NCBI GenBank assembly: GCA_016617855.1
Contig: JAECUM010012927.1
Span: forward strand, 29,771-93,770
DNA from: Megalonaias nervosa
Taxonomy: Eukaryota; Mollusca; Bivalvia; Unionida; Unionidae
Direction of reading: 5' to 3'
DNA: 64,000 bases
This document shows, piece after piece, positions 49,191 through 62,867 of the stretch. The notes beneath the pieces are model-generated. The model had not been told where the DNA came from. It did no database searches and worked only from the letters and a program-made list of their open reading frames with translations. Each line of letters starts with the position of its first letter. Position 1 is the first letter of the stretch. A program made the translations under genes and the position numbers.

Positions 49191-52100
49191 GGTGTATTCT
49201 TGGGACTCACGAGACTTACAATTGCATCAGACAATTTCAATTAACTGATATTACGGTTAAATGACATCGTTGGAAGTCTCGCTGCCATTAATTTAGAAGT
49301 TTCGTATATAAAGTATATATGTTCTTGAAGGTGACTGTCTATTAATTTACCAACACAGTACAGGAAAGAAATTCGCATGTGATTGCTTCAAAATGTATCA
49401 CTGTTTAGGTACAGGTTTTAGGAATCAACAAGGGCAGATAAGCTAGAACACTATTCTTTCAATAGCTATGCTATTCTTAGTAACGGTGAAATCACGCTTA
49501 CACAACTGACCTCTTCTACTTGTTTTTCTAAATAACAGTGGAATAACAATTATGATTTTCTTTCAACAATATCTTTTCCCACAGTTTTTGATCACTGGGT
49601 CGAAATTCGATATGTATGACATTAATGCAGAATGTTTATTTTTCCTGCACAAAGATTATCACTCGATTTCTACAATGTTTATGTTTCAGTCAAACTGTTA
49701 TTTTGAATGTTCTGCATAACACTTCTGTGCTAATGTTTATCCTTAGAAAGTATTGTAACAATATGTGTTCAATGCATTCGTCAGCAAAAGCAATCATTCT
49801 AATTTTGAACAATGATATCAGCAAATTTTCCTCTACGCGACGATTTTAGATAGTCGAACTTCAATAAAGGCAAAGGTAATTGCGCAGACAGTGATCTCTT
49901 TCACAGTGTTCCTGTACTTAAGATCGAAAACTCCCATTTCAGCAGACAGTGATCTCTTTCACAGTGTTCCTGTACTAAGATCGAAAACTCCCATTTCAGC
50001 AGATCAGCAATAAGATCAATAAACGTGGAGAAAGTATCAGTAACACTTGTCAGATCTTGAATTACTTGTCTAAAACTATTCAGCTTTATAAACCATGTAA
50101 CTGATGCATAACCCTAAGAAGTTTCGCCAAATATTGAAATTAAACTTGAATTATTTATTCGGCATATATTTAAATTATAATTCCTATAACCGCTTATAAT
50201 TACTTTGAATGCTTTCATAATTTCACTTGACACAGTATACGGATATTAAGACACAGTATATGGATATTAAGACACTGTATATGGATATTACATAACTTGA
50301 TCGAGACCTAACATTTGAATTATAAATCTAATGATTCAATGCAATTCCGGAGACCATCGTTGAATCCAAAAGCAAATAAAATGATGCCATGTACGGACGC
50401 ATACAGGATACAACAATAACCGTGTACTTTACATTGGATAACTGTTGTCTCATGGGAGTATGATCATGACAATTCTGATATAGTCCATGTAGCAAAAGTC
50501 CACTTTAACAAAGAGTACCTTTCTTTCATGGTAGCCTTTTATTTCTTCACAAAATGGCTCCTAATCTATTGGCATTTCTTATCATTATTAAACAGCATTA
50601 ATAATGCCCGTTAAAATAAATATATAACTTATGGACGAAGTCTCACGAGGAATGCAGAAAATACAAATTTTTTCATTCTTTTGTAGTTATTGCAACCGTA
50701 TTGACTAATAACGCTCGTGGACATATTAGTTCGGCGTGTTGCCAACAAGCTAAAAGTCGGCTACGCAAAACTCAGTCCACATACATACATACATGCATGC
50801 ATACATACACTGCGAAATTGCACTCTTAGGTCCTCTACTCACCTCCTCTAATCTAATACTTAGATTCCGGAAATCGAACTCGTCTCTAACTACACTGTAT
50901 ACCTCTATGCCTGATTTATTTGGGTCTCCTGAAATAAAGAAGAACGACCATTATTTTTAATTGTAATTTCGCACAAGGTAATCGAATTACGTGATTTGTC
51001 CTACTGTCCTTTGATTATTGTAAGAGAGGAAACACGCCGAAGAACATTCAGGGAGGAATAATAGATGCTTCGACCTGACGACGCTTTTCGAAATCCTGCC
51101 CTGGATACAGCTGAGTAGCAGTGGGGAACGACATGTGCGGGCGCGAGCGTGCGCGTGTGTGTGTATGTGTTTAATGGAATTGAATTCTGTGGAATGGAAA
51201 AAGTTCATTCTGGCCATCTTGGATTAGGACGATATGGAGACGGAGTAAGAGGAAGGTAATATAAAATACATCCATATGATTAACACTAGGTACGATAACG
51301 GGGAATGGGGTGGAGGAAGGGGAAAGGAAAATGAAATGTTAAAAGCGTCAATTATCTTCAGTTTTCATTGATGTATTTCGTCATTTTTTCCTGATATCAA
51401 TATTTCTTTGACTAAATGGCATTACATCCTCTTTAAGAAACTTTGTTTTATTTGATGAACACCAATAACCGCATAAACGCATTCACCACCAGGGCAATAA
51501 AGTAGCGCATATTACTGCAAGATGTTCAGGTTTCATTCATTGCTCGAACTACGAGCAAAATGTTCAATTAAACTTTGAAAATTATATTGAAAAGCTTGAA
51601 AAGAATAGAAATAGGAAACATGTAACAATTATGGCTTAGACTAAATTTAGTGCCAAGATTCCGAGCTAACATTATATTTGTACGCAATAAATTCGCTCTG
51701 CCGTCAGTTAATTTTTTGATAAAATTTTTATTACACTTCCACAAATCTTCAGCAACAACACCCAATTATTTTAATGTGTGTTCTCTGAAGTCTGCTTAGA
51801 ATTACCCAAAAACCGGCAGTCTTTGGACGAGCTAATACTTGTTACAATGTCCAAAGATTGAGACGTTAAAGAGAAGCCACTGACAGTCGTTACCTTTCTT
51901 GTTCTGCACTGAGCACGTCGATTACGCTCTAAAGCAAACATGGTTATTTATCTAGACATCACTTGCAAAACGGCCTGTAAAGAATCACACTCTTAGATTA
52001 GATAAAATTTCTAGTTGGGTCTCCGTTTGTATAGGAACCGGCAGTTTTGATACCGTGAAAAACAGACCGGTTCAAATGATCCGGGTCACTTCAATTCAAA

Positions 52101-53013
52101 CTATATCGACTATGCCGGAATATGGTAGATTATCTCCGACTGAGAAACTTATCGGCGGCAATGCCTCTTGGGTCTATTGCCTTTAGTCTTGAGCAAAGTC
52201 TTGGCAATTGACAAGACTTCGTTTTTCAAAACAATCTTACTGTCTAACAGCTACACCAACAGGGTGCTAGTGTACATCCAAGTATGTTTAGATTCCATTT
52301 ATTATATTTACTCCTGTACAATTTACTTATGACAGAAGCAAATGTTACCTGGAAGGCGACGTTAGAAATATAAAGCCTAGTGAATGAGCACGAATTTGAC
52401 ACCGTAAGCCCTGACAATATTTTCGGGATGAAAATTGTTGCTCCGAGTTTCTACCGCATTAATAGACTCTGCGTTGGACAGCTTTTACCTTGTTGTAAAT
52501 GTTAGAAGAGCTTTCAGTTAATAACTGAAAATATCTGTTCGAGGAACTGTTTAACTGCCCTCCATTTAACAGTAGTATCGCAGAGATGTGCCACATTACC
52601 AATGATGTTAGTCGGACAACATGCACTTAAACTTACGTTAAGAAACAAAACACAACAAAGGATACAGCTTTTGTAATTCTGCTTGTTACACCGTACATCT
52701 TATAGATTTCGATCTAACAGAAGACGGGTTCAGCTAATGGACGTCATACTGCTAAGAAAGGTCAACGCTTAAAATGGAATATAGTGCACCTTCTATTACG
52801 CTAGAGGAGAGGAGTGCCGAGTGGTTACATGAGCTTTTAAGCTATTCTAATCAATGGACATGAAACAAATAAAAACAGTCCTATCCTATACCTTCAAAGA
52901 CAGTGCAGTCTATCATATCTTAGCGTTTAATTGTCTGAAGCTGTTTGAACAAGCAATGTTAAGGCATATTATCATATATGTTGGCTCGTGGCTGTAAATG
53001 CCAAATTCTAAAT

Positions 53014-53017
<4 letters not shown>

Positions 53018-53101
<84 letters not shown>
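53018..53101. repeat. Compound (TA)n(GA)n microsatellite
   Basis: TA then GA, about 84 bases together, directly followed at about 53200 by a Penelope terminal fragment. Confidence 0.95.
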
Positions 53102-53106
<5 letters not shown>

Positions 53107-53199
53107 TTCCATGTCGCGCATAATTGGTTGAACTCATCCTAACATTTGAAACAAATACTTTCATCAGGCGTAATCATGTGAATTTTGTTTAATTTCAGC

Positions 53200-53365
53200 T
53201 TTTTGTGTTTATTATTTGTCCTGATTCTGTTTGTAATTGTAATTGATAAAGACTCAGTGGGAGTCGAAGGCGTCTAGGCTACCTAGAATCTACCTTTGCA
53301 CTATTCGTTGTCAGTGAGTTGAATTTGTGTTATCAATCCTTGAAACACGCGATCCCTTGCAATAT
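53200..53365 (+). repeat. Penelope-like terminal fragment
   Basis: GTCGAAGGCGTCTAGGCTA, TTTGCACTATTCGTTGTC and ACACGCGATCCCTTGC repeat, in order, words of the 3440-3600 terminal repeat. A GTAT-type microsatellite follows at 53365-53410. Confidence 0.65.
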
Positions 53366-53543
53366 GTATGTATGTATATATGTATGTATGTATGTATGTG
53401 TGTATGTATGTTCATGTGTGTGTGTGTGCGTGTGTGTGTGTGTGTGAAATCAATATACAAATATTAATATGCTAATTGTTCCACATCATTACAAATATTA
53501 CGTTTAGGTTTTCATCAAATCTAGCCATGATATGTTTACTTAC

Positions 53544-53616
53544 CAAAAAGTTTGTTCATCCATTTCTCGCCGTAGCTAAGAGGGACGATGTACAGTTGGT
53601 TGAAAAGGAAATCATT
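53544..53616 (-). CDS. BPI/LBP-like exon
   Basis: Acceptor TCTTTTCAG, 73 nt, donor TTTTG|GTAAGT. Reads NDFLFNQLYIVPLSYGEKWM then NKLF, in phase with the exon at 53994-54036. It fits the helix and 'N..L..G' segment before the last strands in BPI-fold C-terminal domains. The exon between this one and 47978 was not found. Confidence 0.55.
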
Positions 53617-53705
53617 CTGAAAAGATCCAAACACTGGTATGGGCAAAACACTTTCTGGGAGATAGGTCGGTATGTACATTGACAGATCAGTGGATAGACA
53701 GATAA

Positions 53706-53706
<1 letters not shown>

Positions 53707-53749
<43 letters not shown>
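53707..53749. repeat. (TTA)n microsatellite
   Basis: About 14 TTA/ATT units. Confidence 0.95.
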
Positions 53750-53886
53750 GCAATAGTCTAAAAGTTTCTGAAGACCATACTGAAAACTGCAACTGTTATG
53801 TGATTAGATCATCATCTTAAAAACTTTCATGGGACTATTTTAGATGGATATAAAATAATATACAGCAGTTGACACACTTTCAGAAT

Positions 53887-53887
<1 letters not shown>

Positions 53888-53942
<55 letters not shown>
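53888..53942. repeat. (AC)n microsatellite
   Basis: About 54 bases of AC. Confidence 0.95.
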
Positions 53943-53945
<3 letters not shown>

Positions 53946-53993
53946 AGTAATGTCAATATTGTATCTGACAAGAAACTACCCATAATTCCTTAC

Positions 53994-54036
53994 CTTAATC
54001 GCTCCGATGGCCGAATTTCGAATGGTTACTGTGCCA
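53994..54036 (-). CDS. BPI/LBP-like exon
   Basis: Acceptor TGCTGATAG, 43 nt, donor AAG|GTAAGG. In the phase set by the previous exon it reads GTVTIRNSAIGAIK, a short strand plus turn that matches the very short exon at this place in LBP-type genes. Confidence 0.55.
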
Positions 54037-54774
54037 CTATCAGCAAGATAAAAATTATATTATGATTTGGTTAATATGTACTGTCAAGTGTAGTGTTGGT
54101 TAGTGTAATGCGAAACCGTGTATGCAGTACTAGTATTGCGGAGTGTGATGTGGTGTGCTGCGCTTTGGAGTGGTATCTTTTATACCGAAACAAATTTAGC
54201 CGTTTTACTTTTAACTTTATGAAATTCACAGCGACACTCAATAGCAAAGATTGTGCTGATGTCTCCTTCAACCGTATACACTTTATAATAATAATAATAC
54301 ATTCATCAGGTAAAGGGGCCAATGATGGAAACTTTATTCTATCTGATACCAAGTACACCCTACTGGAAGAAGGATCACTTGCATGATTATGTTTAGTTTA
54401 ATCCGCTTGTGTATCCCTTTACTACTTAAGTTTATTAAACAGGCAAATGAGAACCATTTACCTCGAACCATCTTGTTTTCCTCTTACAAATCCTTAGTGA
54501 CAGTTCAGTCAATGCTTAAATACAGATTCTGCATAATAATCAAGCAAAATAACCCTTTGAAATGTAAAAATAACAATAACAATTCGTCTCACAAAAAATA
54601 ACATAGAAATTAATTTTTCTGATTCCATGTAATGATAATTTATTTTCTACGCAAAGTATCAAAAATAATATGATAAATTGTAAAAACAGTTTAAAAATTT
54701 AAATTTCTACATAAAATTCTAAATTATGCTAGGAATTACATCATCATTGTTAAACTGTAATTTAATGTACATAC

Positions 54775-54842
54775 CCCAGATTCAAAAGCTTTCCATTTAG
54801 TTTGAAATTGTTGACACCGAGTTGAACTGGAAACTGGAGACT
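54775..54842 (-). CDS. BPI/LBP-like exon
   Basis: Acceptor CATTAAAG, 68 nt, donor CTGGG|GTATGT. Reads SLQFPVQLGVNNFKLNGKLL then NL, splicing in phase to both neighbours. Pattern of two amphipathic strands joined by NNFKLNG. Confidence 0.55.
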
Positions 54843-55271
54843 CTTTAATGAAATCAACATACGACTCATTTGTCATAAACCAATAGCAAAGAAACAAAAT
54901 AGGCAAGTTTGTAAAACTTAACAATTAATTTAATGATCAAAGTTAAAAAGCAAAAACGTAAGAGAGACTAACAGTATTATCAACTGAATCAAACATAATC
55001 CTGAAACTTTATATTCAAGTCCAAAGAATCAAATGTTCCGAATGAATTTCAAAGATCCTCGAATGTGCGTATCACAACAGCATTGTCCAGAACTCCTTTG
55101 ATTAATTCAGAATATTCTCAGAGTAATGTTCTAGTTCAATGCGCCTTATGTAATTCTAACGAACAATTTTAACAGATTTCTCCTCCCGAATTTTCTAAAC
55201 ACAAAATTGAACATATTTATAGACTGATTTTATCATATGAAACGAAAATCCAAAAAGGAATGAATTGACTG

Positions 55272-55276
<5 letters not shown>

Positions 55277-55312
<36 letters not shown>
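55277..55312. repeat. (AG)n microsatellite
   Basis: About 36 bases of GA, directly next to a Penelope terminal fragment. Confidence 0.95.
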
Positions 55313-55313
<1 letters not shown>

Positions 55314-55317
<4 letters not shown>

Positions 55318-55640
55318 GGAGCAAATTCAAAAGGATTTCCCAACCTTTCGGGCTAAGCAAGCTCTCACTCATCGTCAGGGGAAAACAAAATACACAAAAC
55401 AAACACTTAATACAATCTCTACGAAAAACTCTGGACTCCTCCATGTTAGAATCACTAGGAACAGTTTACAGCAAGATAAGAATACAAATCATCCTGCGAA
55501 TAATAGTCCTTTCATGTGCACTGGATCCAGCATGGGACCATTGACAAGGAACAGTGCAAAACTAGTATCTAACTAGACTGAGCGCTTTCGACTCTAAATG
55601 AGACTTTTTCAAAGGCAAATACAAGACAAACACCCCCACC
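55314..55640 (-). repeat. Penelope-like terminal fragment, inverted
   Basis: Reverse complement contains GACGATGAGTGAGAGCTTGC and TTAGCCCGAAAGG, the typical Penelope repeat opening. It then has GAAAGCGCTCAGTCTAGTTA, ACTAGTTTTGCACTG and GGATCCAGTGCAC, as at 3480-3600. Confidence 0.8.
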
Positions 55641-56169
55641 CCTTGAAAAACCATTGTGGTTACAAACTTTACATGACTTTTTCTACACGTATGAAAGCTT
55701 TAAATTTGCTATGTTTCAACTGGTTTACTTATCTTGATGCGGATACTGAAAAATATTTTATATTGACCTAGAAATCTATCGGTCGTTTAATGTATTGAAC
55801 GTTTCTTTCATCCACTTCTCTTGTCTGTTCTATGGATGTATGTTTGGATGTTCTTACGTATTAAAACATTATCAACAAGTCAATCTAGTGTCGATCTAGG
55901 AATCAATCTACTTATGTATATATCGACTGATTAATCAGTCAATCTCCCTTGCATGAACTCTTCCTCCCTTCCTTAATTGCATCAGCTACACATTTTATTT
56001 TCTTTCCTGCTACTATCAACACTATCAACTGACCAATGCAGTGTATATCAACTACTCTAACAATTAATTAGCAAAGCCGTATATACTTTTTGCTTTCTTT
56101 CTTTCAACGTATGTATATAATATTAATATAAAAATATGGGTAAAGAACGTGTACATGGAGTCCTATTAC

Positions 56170-56343
56170 CATGTCAATACTGAATATATTCAACGTTGTG
56201 TTCTTTTCCTTGGATGCCAGCGTTGCTGTTATGTCCAAAGAAAGATTCAGAAATATAGAAACTGATTTGTTGTTGATCGTTGTCCACATGAGCAGCTTTG
56301 TAGGTATCACATCTATTGCTGAATTAGGAAAGACCTTGGCAAT
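56170..56343 (-). CDS. BPI/LBP-like exon
   Basis: Acceptor TTTTTTTCCCACAG, 174 nt (58 codons, phase 0-0), donor GACATG|GTAATA. Reads IAKVFPNSAIDVIPTKLLMW, TTINNKSVSIFLNLSLDITA, TLASKEKNTTLNIFSIDM. The order (aliphatic-KxFPN, then proline, then alternating strand with N-glycosylation sites, then xFSIDM) fits the start of the C-terminal BPI/LBP domain. It splices in phase to 54842. The identification is by eye; the domain is poorly conserved. Confidence 0.6.
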
Positions 56344-56999
56344 CTGTGGGAAAAAAAAGTCTCAGTTTATTTCCATGTTTTAACCTGATTTTTGGGACTA
56401 AAACTGTATGTGCCATTAAAATCCTGATTAATATTAATGCGATGTTTCGGAGGTAACAATTGGATAAATTTCTCTCATGTGGTACAAAAAGAAAGAACAA
56501 AGATACAGTGCGCTGAACTGCAAATAAAATTATGTTTGAAGGTAGTTTTGATTGGATTCCTACTGGTTAACTTCACGTTCAAAAACCAACACTTTACCGA
56601 CCATCGATACGAGACAAAAATAAATTCATAACAAAAATAAGCCTAAGGACACTAATGTGTACTTTCGTATTTTTACGACTCAAGGGTCTTAGTACGTAAC
56701 AGAAACGACTGAACACCAACAAGTTTTGTAAAATTGAAAATATAATTTATTTCCCTGAAATGCCAAGTGAAAGAATTAAAATTAACTTACGGTATGGTAA
56801 ATGAAATCCTAAATAGTCCTAAATATTCTGTCAGGTCCAAAAAGTGTCTAGTAATCCAACTGAATTCCAGTGATATTCTGAATCATGTACTATTAGTTTT
56901 TTTGTACTAATAGTACTGAATGATCGCGTTTATAAAATCCTAGATGTCTTTAAACGAATACACAGTAATTCCAAGTAGCTATGATTCCAAAATCTGAAT

Positions 57000-59860
57000 A
57001 GTTCTAGCACTTAATTCCTATGAATGAATGAATTAAATAAATGAACTAAATGAAACACAACTAACTGTAACTCGTCTGACCCTGGTGAGCATTGCCTAGT
57101 TGTCTGTAATTCAACTGTTATATATAAAGCTAACATGCAATACAGCGTCGCAATTGATGATATCAGCTATAAACAAGATCATCTCTTTTGACATGGCTAT
57201 TCAGGAATTAGGCCAGCTTGGCCATTAAGAACTCATGTCCTTAAGTTAGGTCAGTTGATTTTTACTTGGATTAATAGCCTCTCTTTCCCACGTAGAAGCG
57301 ATGAAACGAATAGCGTATATTCTTTTTATTTCAGATACATAGAAGATTTTAACCCACAAGCTAGAGCAATTAATTAATTGAGTATTTGCGGCAGCTCTAG
57401 GTTTCAACTTATTTGGTGAAACCTGGGTGAGATAAAGCAAGTCAGTCCTTTTGAATTCAGTACAATATTAAGATATTAACCTATAAGCAAGAGTAATAAC
57501 CAGTGTTAAAGACATTTGATATTTGATATTATTTGATATTTGCTTGCATATAAAAAGCTGTCATGTGAACTAGAACTTGCACTATTATTTTGATTTTAAA
57601 TGTAGACTAATTCTTGTTCACATATTCGCATGCTGACATGCTGAAATGTTGAGGTGAAAACAATGCCTTTAATAAAGCCTCGTAGCGAAGACAAAACAGC
57701 AATTTTCCATATACTGATTTTCCAAGCCATTTGACTGTAAAACAAGAACCTATTCGTATGACCTCATTGTTGCAATATGTGAACTATAAAGAGTACAGTG
57801 CAATAGTGAACAGTGCTATCAATTTAAGTAAGCTAGGGAACAATCAAAACGTAGTAAATACTTAAACGCTTCATGTATGCTAACATTTATAAGCTAGCTT
57901 GCATGGCTATTAAAGATTCTGACAAATCGCAGACACATACAAATAAACTAACACAATCTACAGATAAATATGAACTATAAGTAATGCGAACAATATGTAT
58001 ATTGATGCTAATATATTGGTAATTTATGCTTTGATGTGGTCATATTAGGTACTGATGTGTTGAAAATAGGCACGTGGAACACATTTGGCGTTCCAAAACT
58101 AAAAGGAAATTTGGCTCACGTGTCTATCGGAATAAATCCATTGTGTTCCATTTCGAGCTATCCTTTTATTATAATGGACAAACACTAAGCTGAGTGACGA
58201 ATTTTGCTAAAATTATTTTCCATGCGGAATGAATAAATAGATACATGCCAACAAGCTTCATTCTGGTACCCAACTACCAATTATATGTAATCAAGTTCAT
58301 AGTTAGCTGTAGTAGATAAGGCGTCGGCATTTAAAACGAGGGCAAGTCAATCTAACGCCGCTCGTGTCACACTGCAGGACTGAATCAATTTTTATATAAT
58401 CGGACGCAGCTAGAGGTTCTTGTCAATTCCTTCTCTAGTACAAGATCCTGATAAAGATGTTTAGTCTTGAGTTGATAAGGATCAGAACTCTGAATTATTG
58501 CCATGATGCTGAGTCAAACTTAATTATAATTACCTATCAGTCCGATTGTGTACGTATCCCCTGATAGGCTGACCATTATGTATACGTCGAGTTAATTCCT
58601 CAGTTTGCCAGCATTTATTATCACCTAGGTAAAGTTCAACAATGCACAACTGTGGTCAATGGAGGCGACATTCTGCTAATTTGGATTAAGATAAGACAAC
58701 CATCTTAACTGACATTCAGAAAGAGTAATTACGTTTTACGTGACAGTCAGACAGCATAACTCAGAGGCTGACTGTCATAGGGTTTAACTTTGTAAAGCTT
58801 GGTAGAGTCATTGCAACCTTTTACAGATGAAATATTCCATCTTCAAGCTAAATGAATAAGCTTATATTTGAAAATAGAAAGGTATAGTTATTTATGGTCC
58901 TAAATGTGGCTGAAAAAAAGAACTAACGATGGCATTAAACATGAAGCGAATGTTTAATATCTGACAAATTCATCTTAAGCAGATAAAAACAAGCAACATA
59001 AGAATTTATTATTTATGCATCATTGAACATTTTACATAGTTTTGGTCCTCGTATTAAATGTATCTTCAAAACATTTTGCTTTTCTATCACTAATTTAAAC
59101 AACAATTTTTAAACATTAAATTTCAGTCGAAATTTGAACTGTTTTGTTTGAAAACTCAATTTCCGATTTTATTGAGACATCACAGAGATATCTGGCTAAG
59201 TTAAAATATCTTGAAGCTGCAATATAAAGACAGCTGATAAAATATTGAAATATATTTGCTTTAAATATAAAATGAAGACCAGATCCATCTTTTACAATAT
59301 TTTATAGTTTGCTTTGACCAATAGACCTACTAATAACAGCATCATGCTAATTAAAATTTAAATCCAAGTATTTTGCCTTTTTAAAAGATGGAATAATCTT
59401 TATCTTGATGTAAGAAATGTGACAATCATTAGAATGAACTTATTTCTATAATTTTTGGAGACAACTTATATATTTCACACTATTTAAGCATAAATATAAA
59501 AGAAATTGATATTTTATAGTCATGTTACTAGACTACGTAAGTCAGAAAATATACATGCTAATTCTTTCAATATCGTTGACTTGATTTTAACCTAAGATAC
59601 GTGTCGAAGACATCTTTACAATGCTTCTGAAATACAGTTCTTTTCATAAATATCAGTCACTTTTGGGAACACATTAAATGTGAAAAATAGAAACTAAAAT
59701 ACTGTGAATTCAGTATTTGTTAAAGGAACAAATCTACATGCATATTACAAAAGCAAGCAAAAAAACAAAAGAAGTATCTATATCAGTCACTTGGATGACC
59801 AGTAGCAGACAGACCTTGACTGATTGAACTCCTATTTATAATATTCATCAGCGTGTGCAT
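57000..59860. other. Intron-like region
   Basis: No supportable exon. A weakly tRNA-like stretch at about 58297-58375 (TAGTAGATAAGGCGTCGG ... GTCAATCTAACGCC) may be another SINE head. Confidence 0.4.
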
Positions 59861-59988
<128 letters not shown>

Positions 59989-61974
59989 CAAGTTACGGAT
60001 ATTATTATTGGGCTACCTGACAAATGAGATTTATAGAATGACTAAATCTAACATATGTCAGAATTAAGGGTCCAAAAATATTAGTATATTTTCTCAAAAT
60101 TTTATCGTCCAAATTTTACCGAGGAAATTATCTGAACAGGCAACTAATTTCGTCTGATCTTAATGTATATACATGATAACAGTAAAATGAACTGAAATAA
60201 AGTTTGGACAATAATAAAATTTCCATTTGCGCCGCCAATATTATTGGATATTTGGCCTCAGATATCTTCAAGCAGATAATGATGAACTTTGGAAGCAGCA
60301 TTATAAATAATGATGAGGAAAATAGATCAACTAGTATGCCAATCTATATTTTCAATGAGTCTGAACAGGCAAACATAATGGATGAGCTAAAATCTTTAAA
60401 TGGTATGCAAACGGAGGAAATGACAAAATTAGGGATTGCAAACAGAAACTAATCACTTGCGAATGTGGACAAACTGTATAAGAAGTTCATTATTCTATCA
60501 TCAAAATGCAAATTTTATATTAAATATTTTATTAAAAACATATTACGGTAATAAATGGTGAAAAGTTTACTTGATGCAAAAGTGCCAAAATATGAGAAAG
60601 GATAATTAAACCCCTTGCTAATTCGTCTTCCGATGAAAAAGACAAGCACATGGTTGTTACTCAATGTAAAACTAAAATTAAGTCAAGACGGCTCCACAAA
60701 ACGTGGACGTTTGAGAGAGTTTCGACTTGATGCTGGAATTAATTCGAATATGTTTTTATCGTTTGAAGATGTTTAACCATATTTCGGGATAATATTAATT
60801 AGAAAAAGTACAAATTTTGGTCAAGTGACGGTCCATCTAGATTTGTAACGATTTGCCTCATGGAACATTACCTGTAAACATGAGTTTGAAATTTATTGCT
60901 AAAATCTTGTTGAAATGTTTTCATTTGAGTTATATCCTTATTCACCGAAAAATAACTTTTATTAAGGCTTTTTACAGTGTCGTGAACAGTGGAAACAAGG
61001 CATTTAATATAGATGTTCTATAGACACTTTTTCTAATTATCGCCCGTTGCACTAATATGGCTGGCTAGGTGGGTAGCTGTAGTGTCCGCCATATCACATC
61101 TGAAATAGTAATCAACATGTATCGATGCGTACAAATACGAATATTCCACCGCTTGCACAAATTGTATAAGAGAACAGTTACAGTCTACATTTGTAGGAAA
61201 TAAATTTACAGACTTTAATTTTAAAGCCAAGTGGCAGGAAAGTAATATTTTGGCTTTACCTAGAGAGTCCTTATTATGTTAGTCCTTTGCAATCTTGTCG
61301 AATCAAGTAATTTCTTCGTATTGTTTCATCACTTATTAAGCTTTGATTGATTTTTAGCAGACATCTTTCTCCAGCATTCAAAACTTTCAGCTCCGAAAGT
61401 ATGTTGACGTTGATAAGCATTGAACAAATTAGTGCTGCAGGTTCTTCAAAGCCCTGATGTGGAGTATTATGTTCTTCACGATCATTATAAATCAAGTATT
61501 TATTTTCACATTCATATATCTTCAGCTACTATGACGAGAACTATTAAAGTGATTGTACATTATGTTAATTACTTTAGATCTATACTATGACTAATAATAA
61601 TAATAATAATACCCTCTATTATTCCAGCTTAATAATTCTAATATTGTACGTAACTATCCATTAAATAATGACGTGCTATATCTCAACCCACAACTAACAA
61701 GAGATAGAATTTAATAACTTTTAATTTTTACAAAATAAGTTATAACCCCAGAATTGGTGGCAAATATTTATTTATTTAATCTAGCTTATGGCTTAAAACC
61801 TTAGGAGTGTGTCAATTACAAAAGCGACGGGGGGTATTGCAACTCATTTCCATGCAGGAAAGCCTTATGGTTTAATAATTTATATAGTAAGGGTTATAAC
61901 CTCTTGTTTCAAAAGGGAAATACTGTGGTGGGCGGAGTTAGGATTCATACTACAGAAAGAGCACGCGCGCGCGA

Positions 61975-61975
<1 letters not shown>

Positions 61976-62013
<38 letters not shown>
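61976..62013. repeat. (GT)n microsatellite
   Basis: About 38 bases of GT. Confidence 0.95.
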
Positions 62014-62016
<3 letters not shown>

Positions 62017-62582
62017 TTTGTTTTGATAAATCAAGCAAATGCTTGACAGTGTCCTTGAAGTTCACTGATGTTGTTAATTTATTTTTGTCTCGTGGTTGTG
62101 GATAGAAGGGTTTTGGTTTTCGAAAAAGACTGTTGCTTTGCGGCTGGTTAAGCACTTCCTCGATCAATGCTACTTTTGAAAATATTATCTGTCAACTCGA
62201 AAACTTCGTTTAAAAAAATGTGTAATTGTCCAACACTTATGGAAGACAAGATGGGTACATTGTTATTCTGATAGTCTAGTTGTGTGTGCGTGCGTTGGTT
62301 ATATCGGGATACTCTTTGTACACCACTGAAGATAGAGATAAGTTTAGGTTATGTCTGGAGTGGACGAAAAATGGGCAAAAGACTTTTGAATTTGGATTCA
62401 GCTCCTGGGGCGGAGCTTAGAAGATGGCGACAATTGTGCAGTTGCGCATATACAAAGAAAAAGGGCTAACGGATAAGAACTGAGATAATGCAAATTTGCT
62501 ACAGACATCTTCTTTTGAACTCTTCTCCTTTAATTTCCAATTAATTCCGTTGAGAAATCTATTGATCGATAGGTACATGCAT

Positions 62583-62613
62583 GAATGCATACATACATAC
62601 ATACATACATACA

Positions 62614-62642
<29 letters not shown>
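62583..62642. repeat. (CATA)n microsatellite
   Basis: About 14 copies of ATAC/CATA. Confidence 0.95.
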
Positions 62643-62644
<2 letters not shown>

Positions 62645-62786
62645 GGACGAACAGGCATATTTTTAATCCTTAATGCTACAGAACCTTAAAAGTATGCCTT
62701 AATGTTAAGTAAAAACATTTTGCATTCTTCTTCTTATTCATTACCTATTTGTAATGCAATCTAAATCACTAAATAACGTGGTATAC

Positions 62787-62867
62787 CTTAGGCAGAAAGA
62801 AAACGTCCTCTGCCATTAATTTTCTGTGCCCTTCCTCCTCGGCATACATGTCTAGATATGTCTGGAA
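62787..62867 (-). CDS. Internal host exon
   Basis: Acceptor CTTCTCATTTTACAG and donor CCTAAG|GTATAC bound 81 nt, phase 0-0, open: FQTYLDMYAEEEGHRKLMAE, DVFFLPK. A clear coding exon. It could be a more 5' exon of the BPI-like gene, since the strand and order agree, but the sequence alone does not show it. Confidence 0.6.

Noticed and set aside
52489..52524. 36-nt exon (LLTESSSNIYNK) between TTTTCAG and GTAAAA, possibly the missing BPI exon
   Set aside because: Too short, weak donor, and it does not fit the phase or the expected motif.
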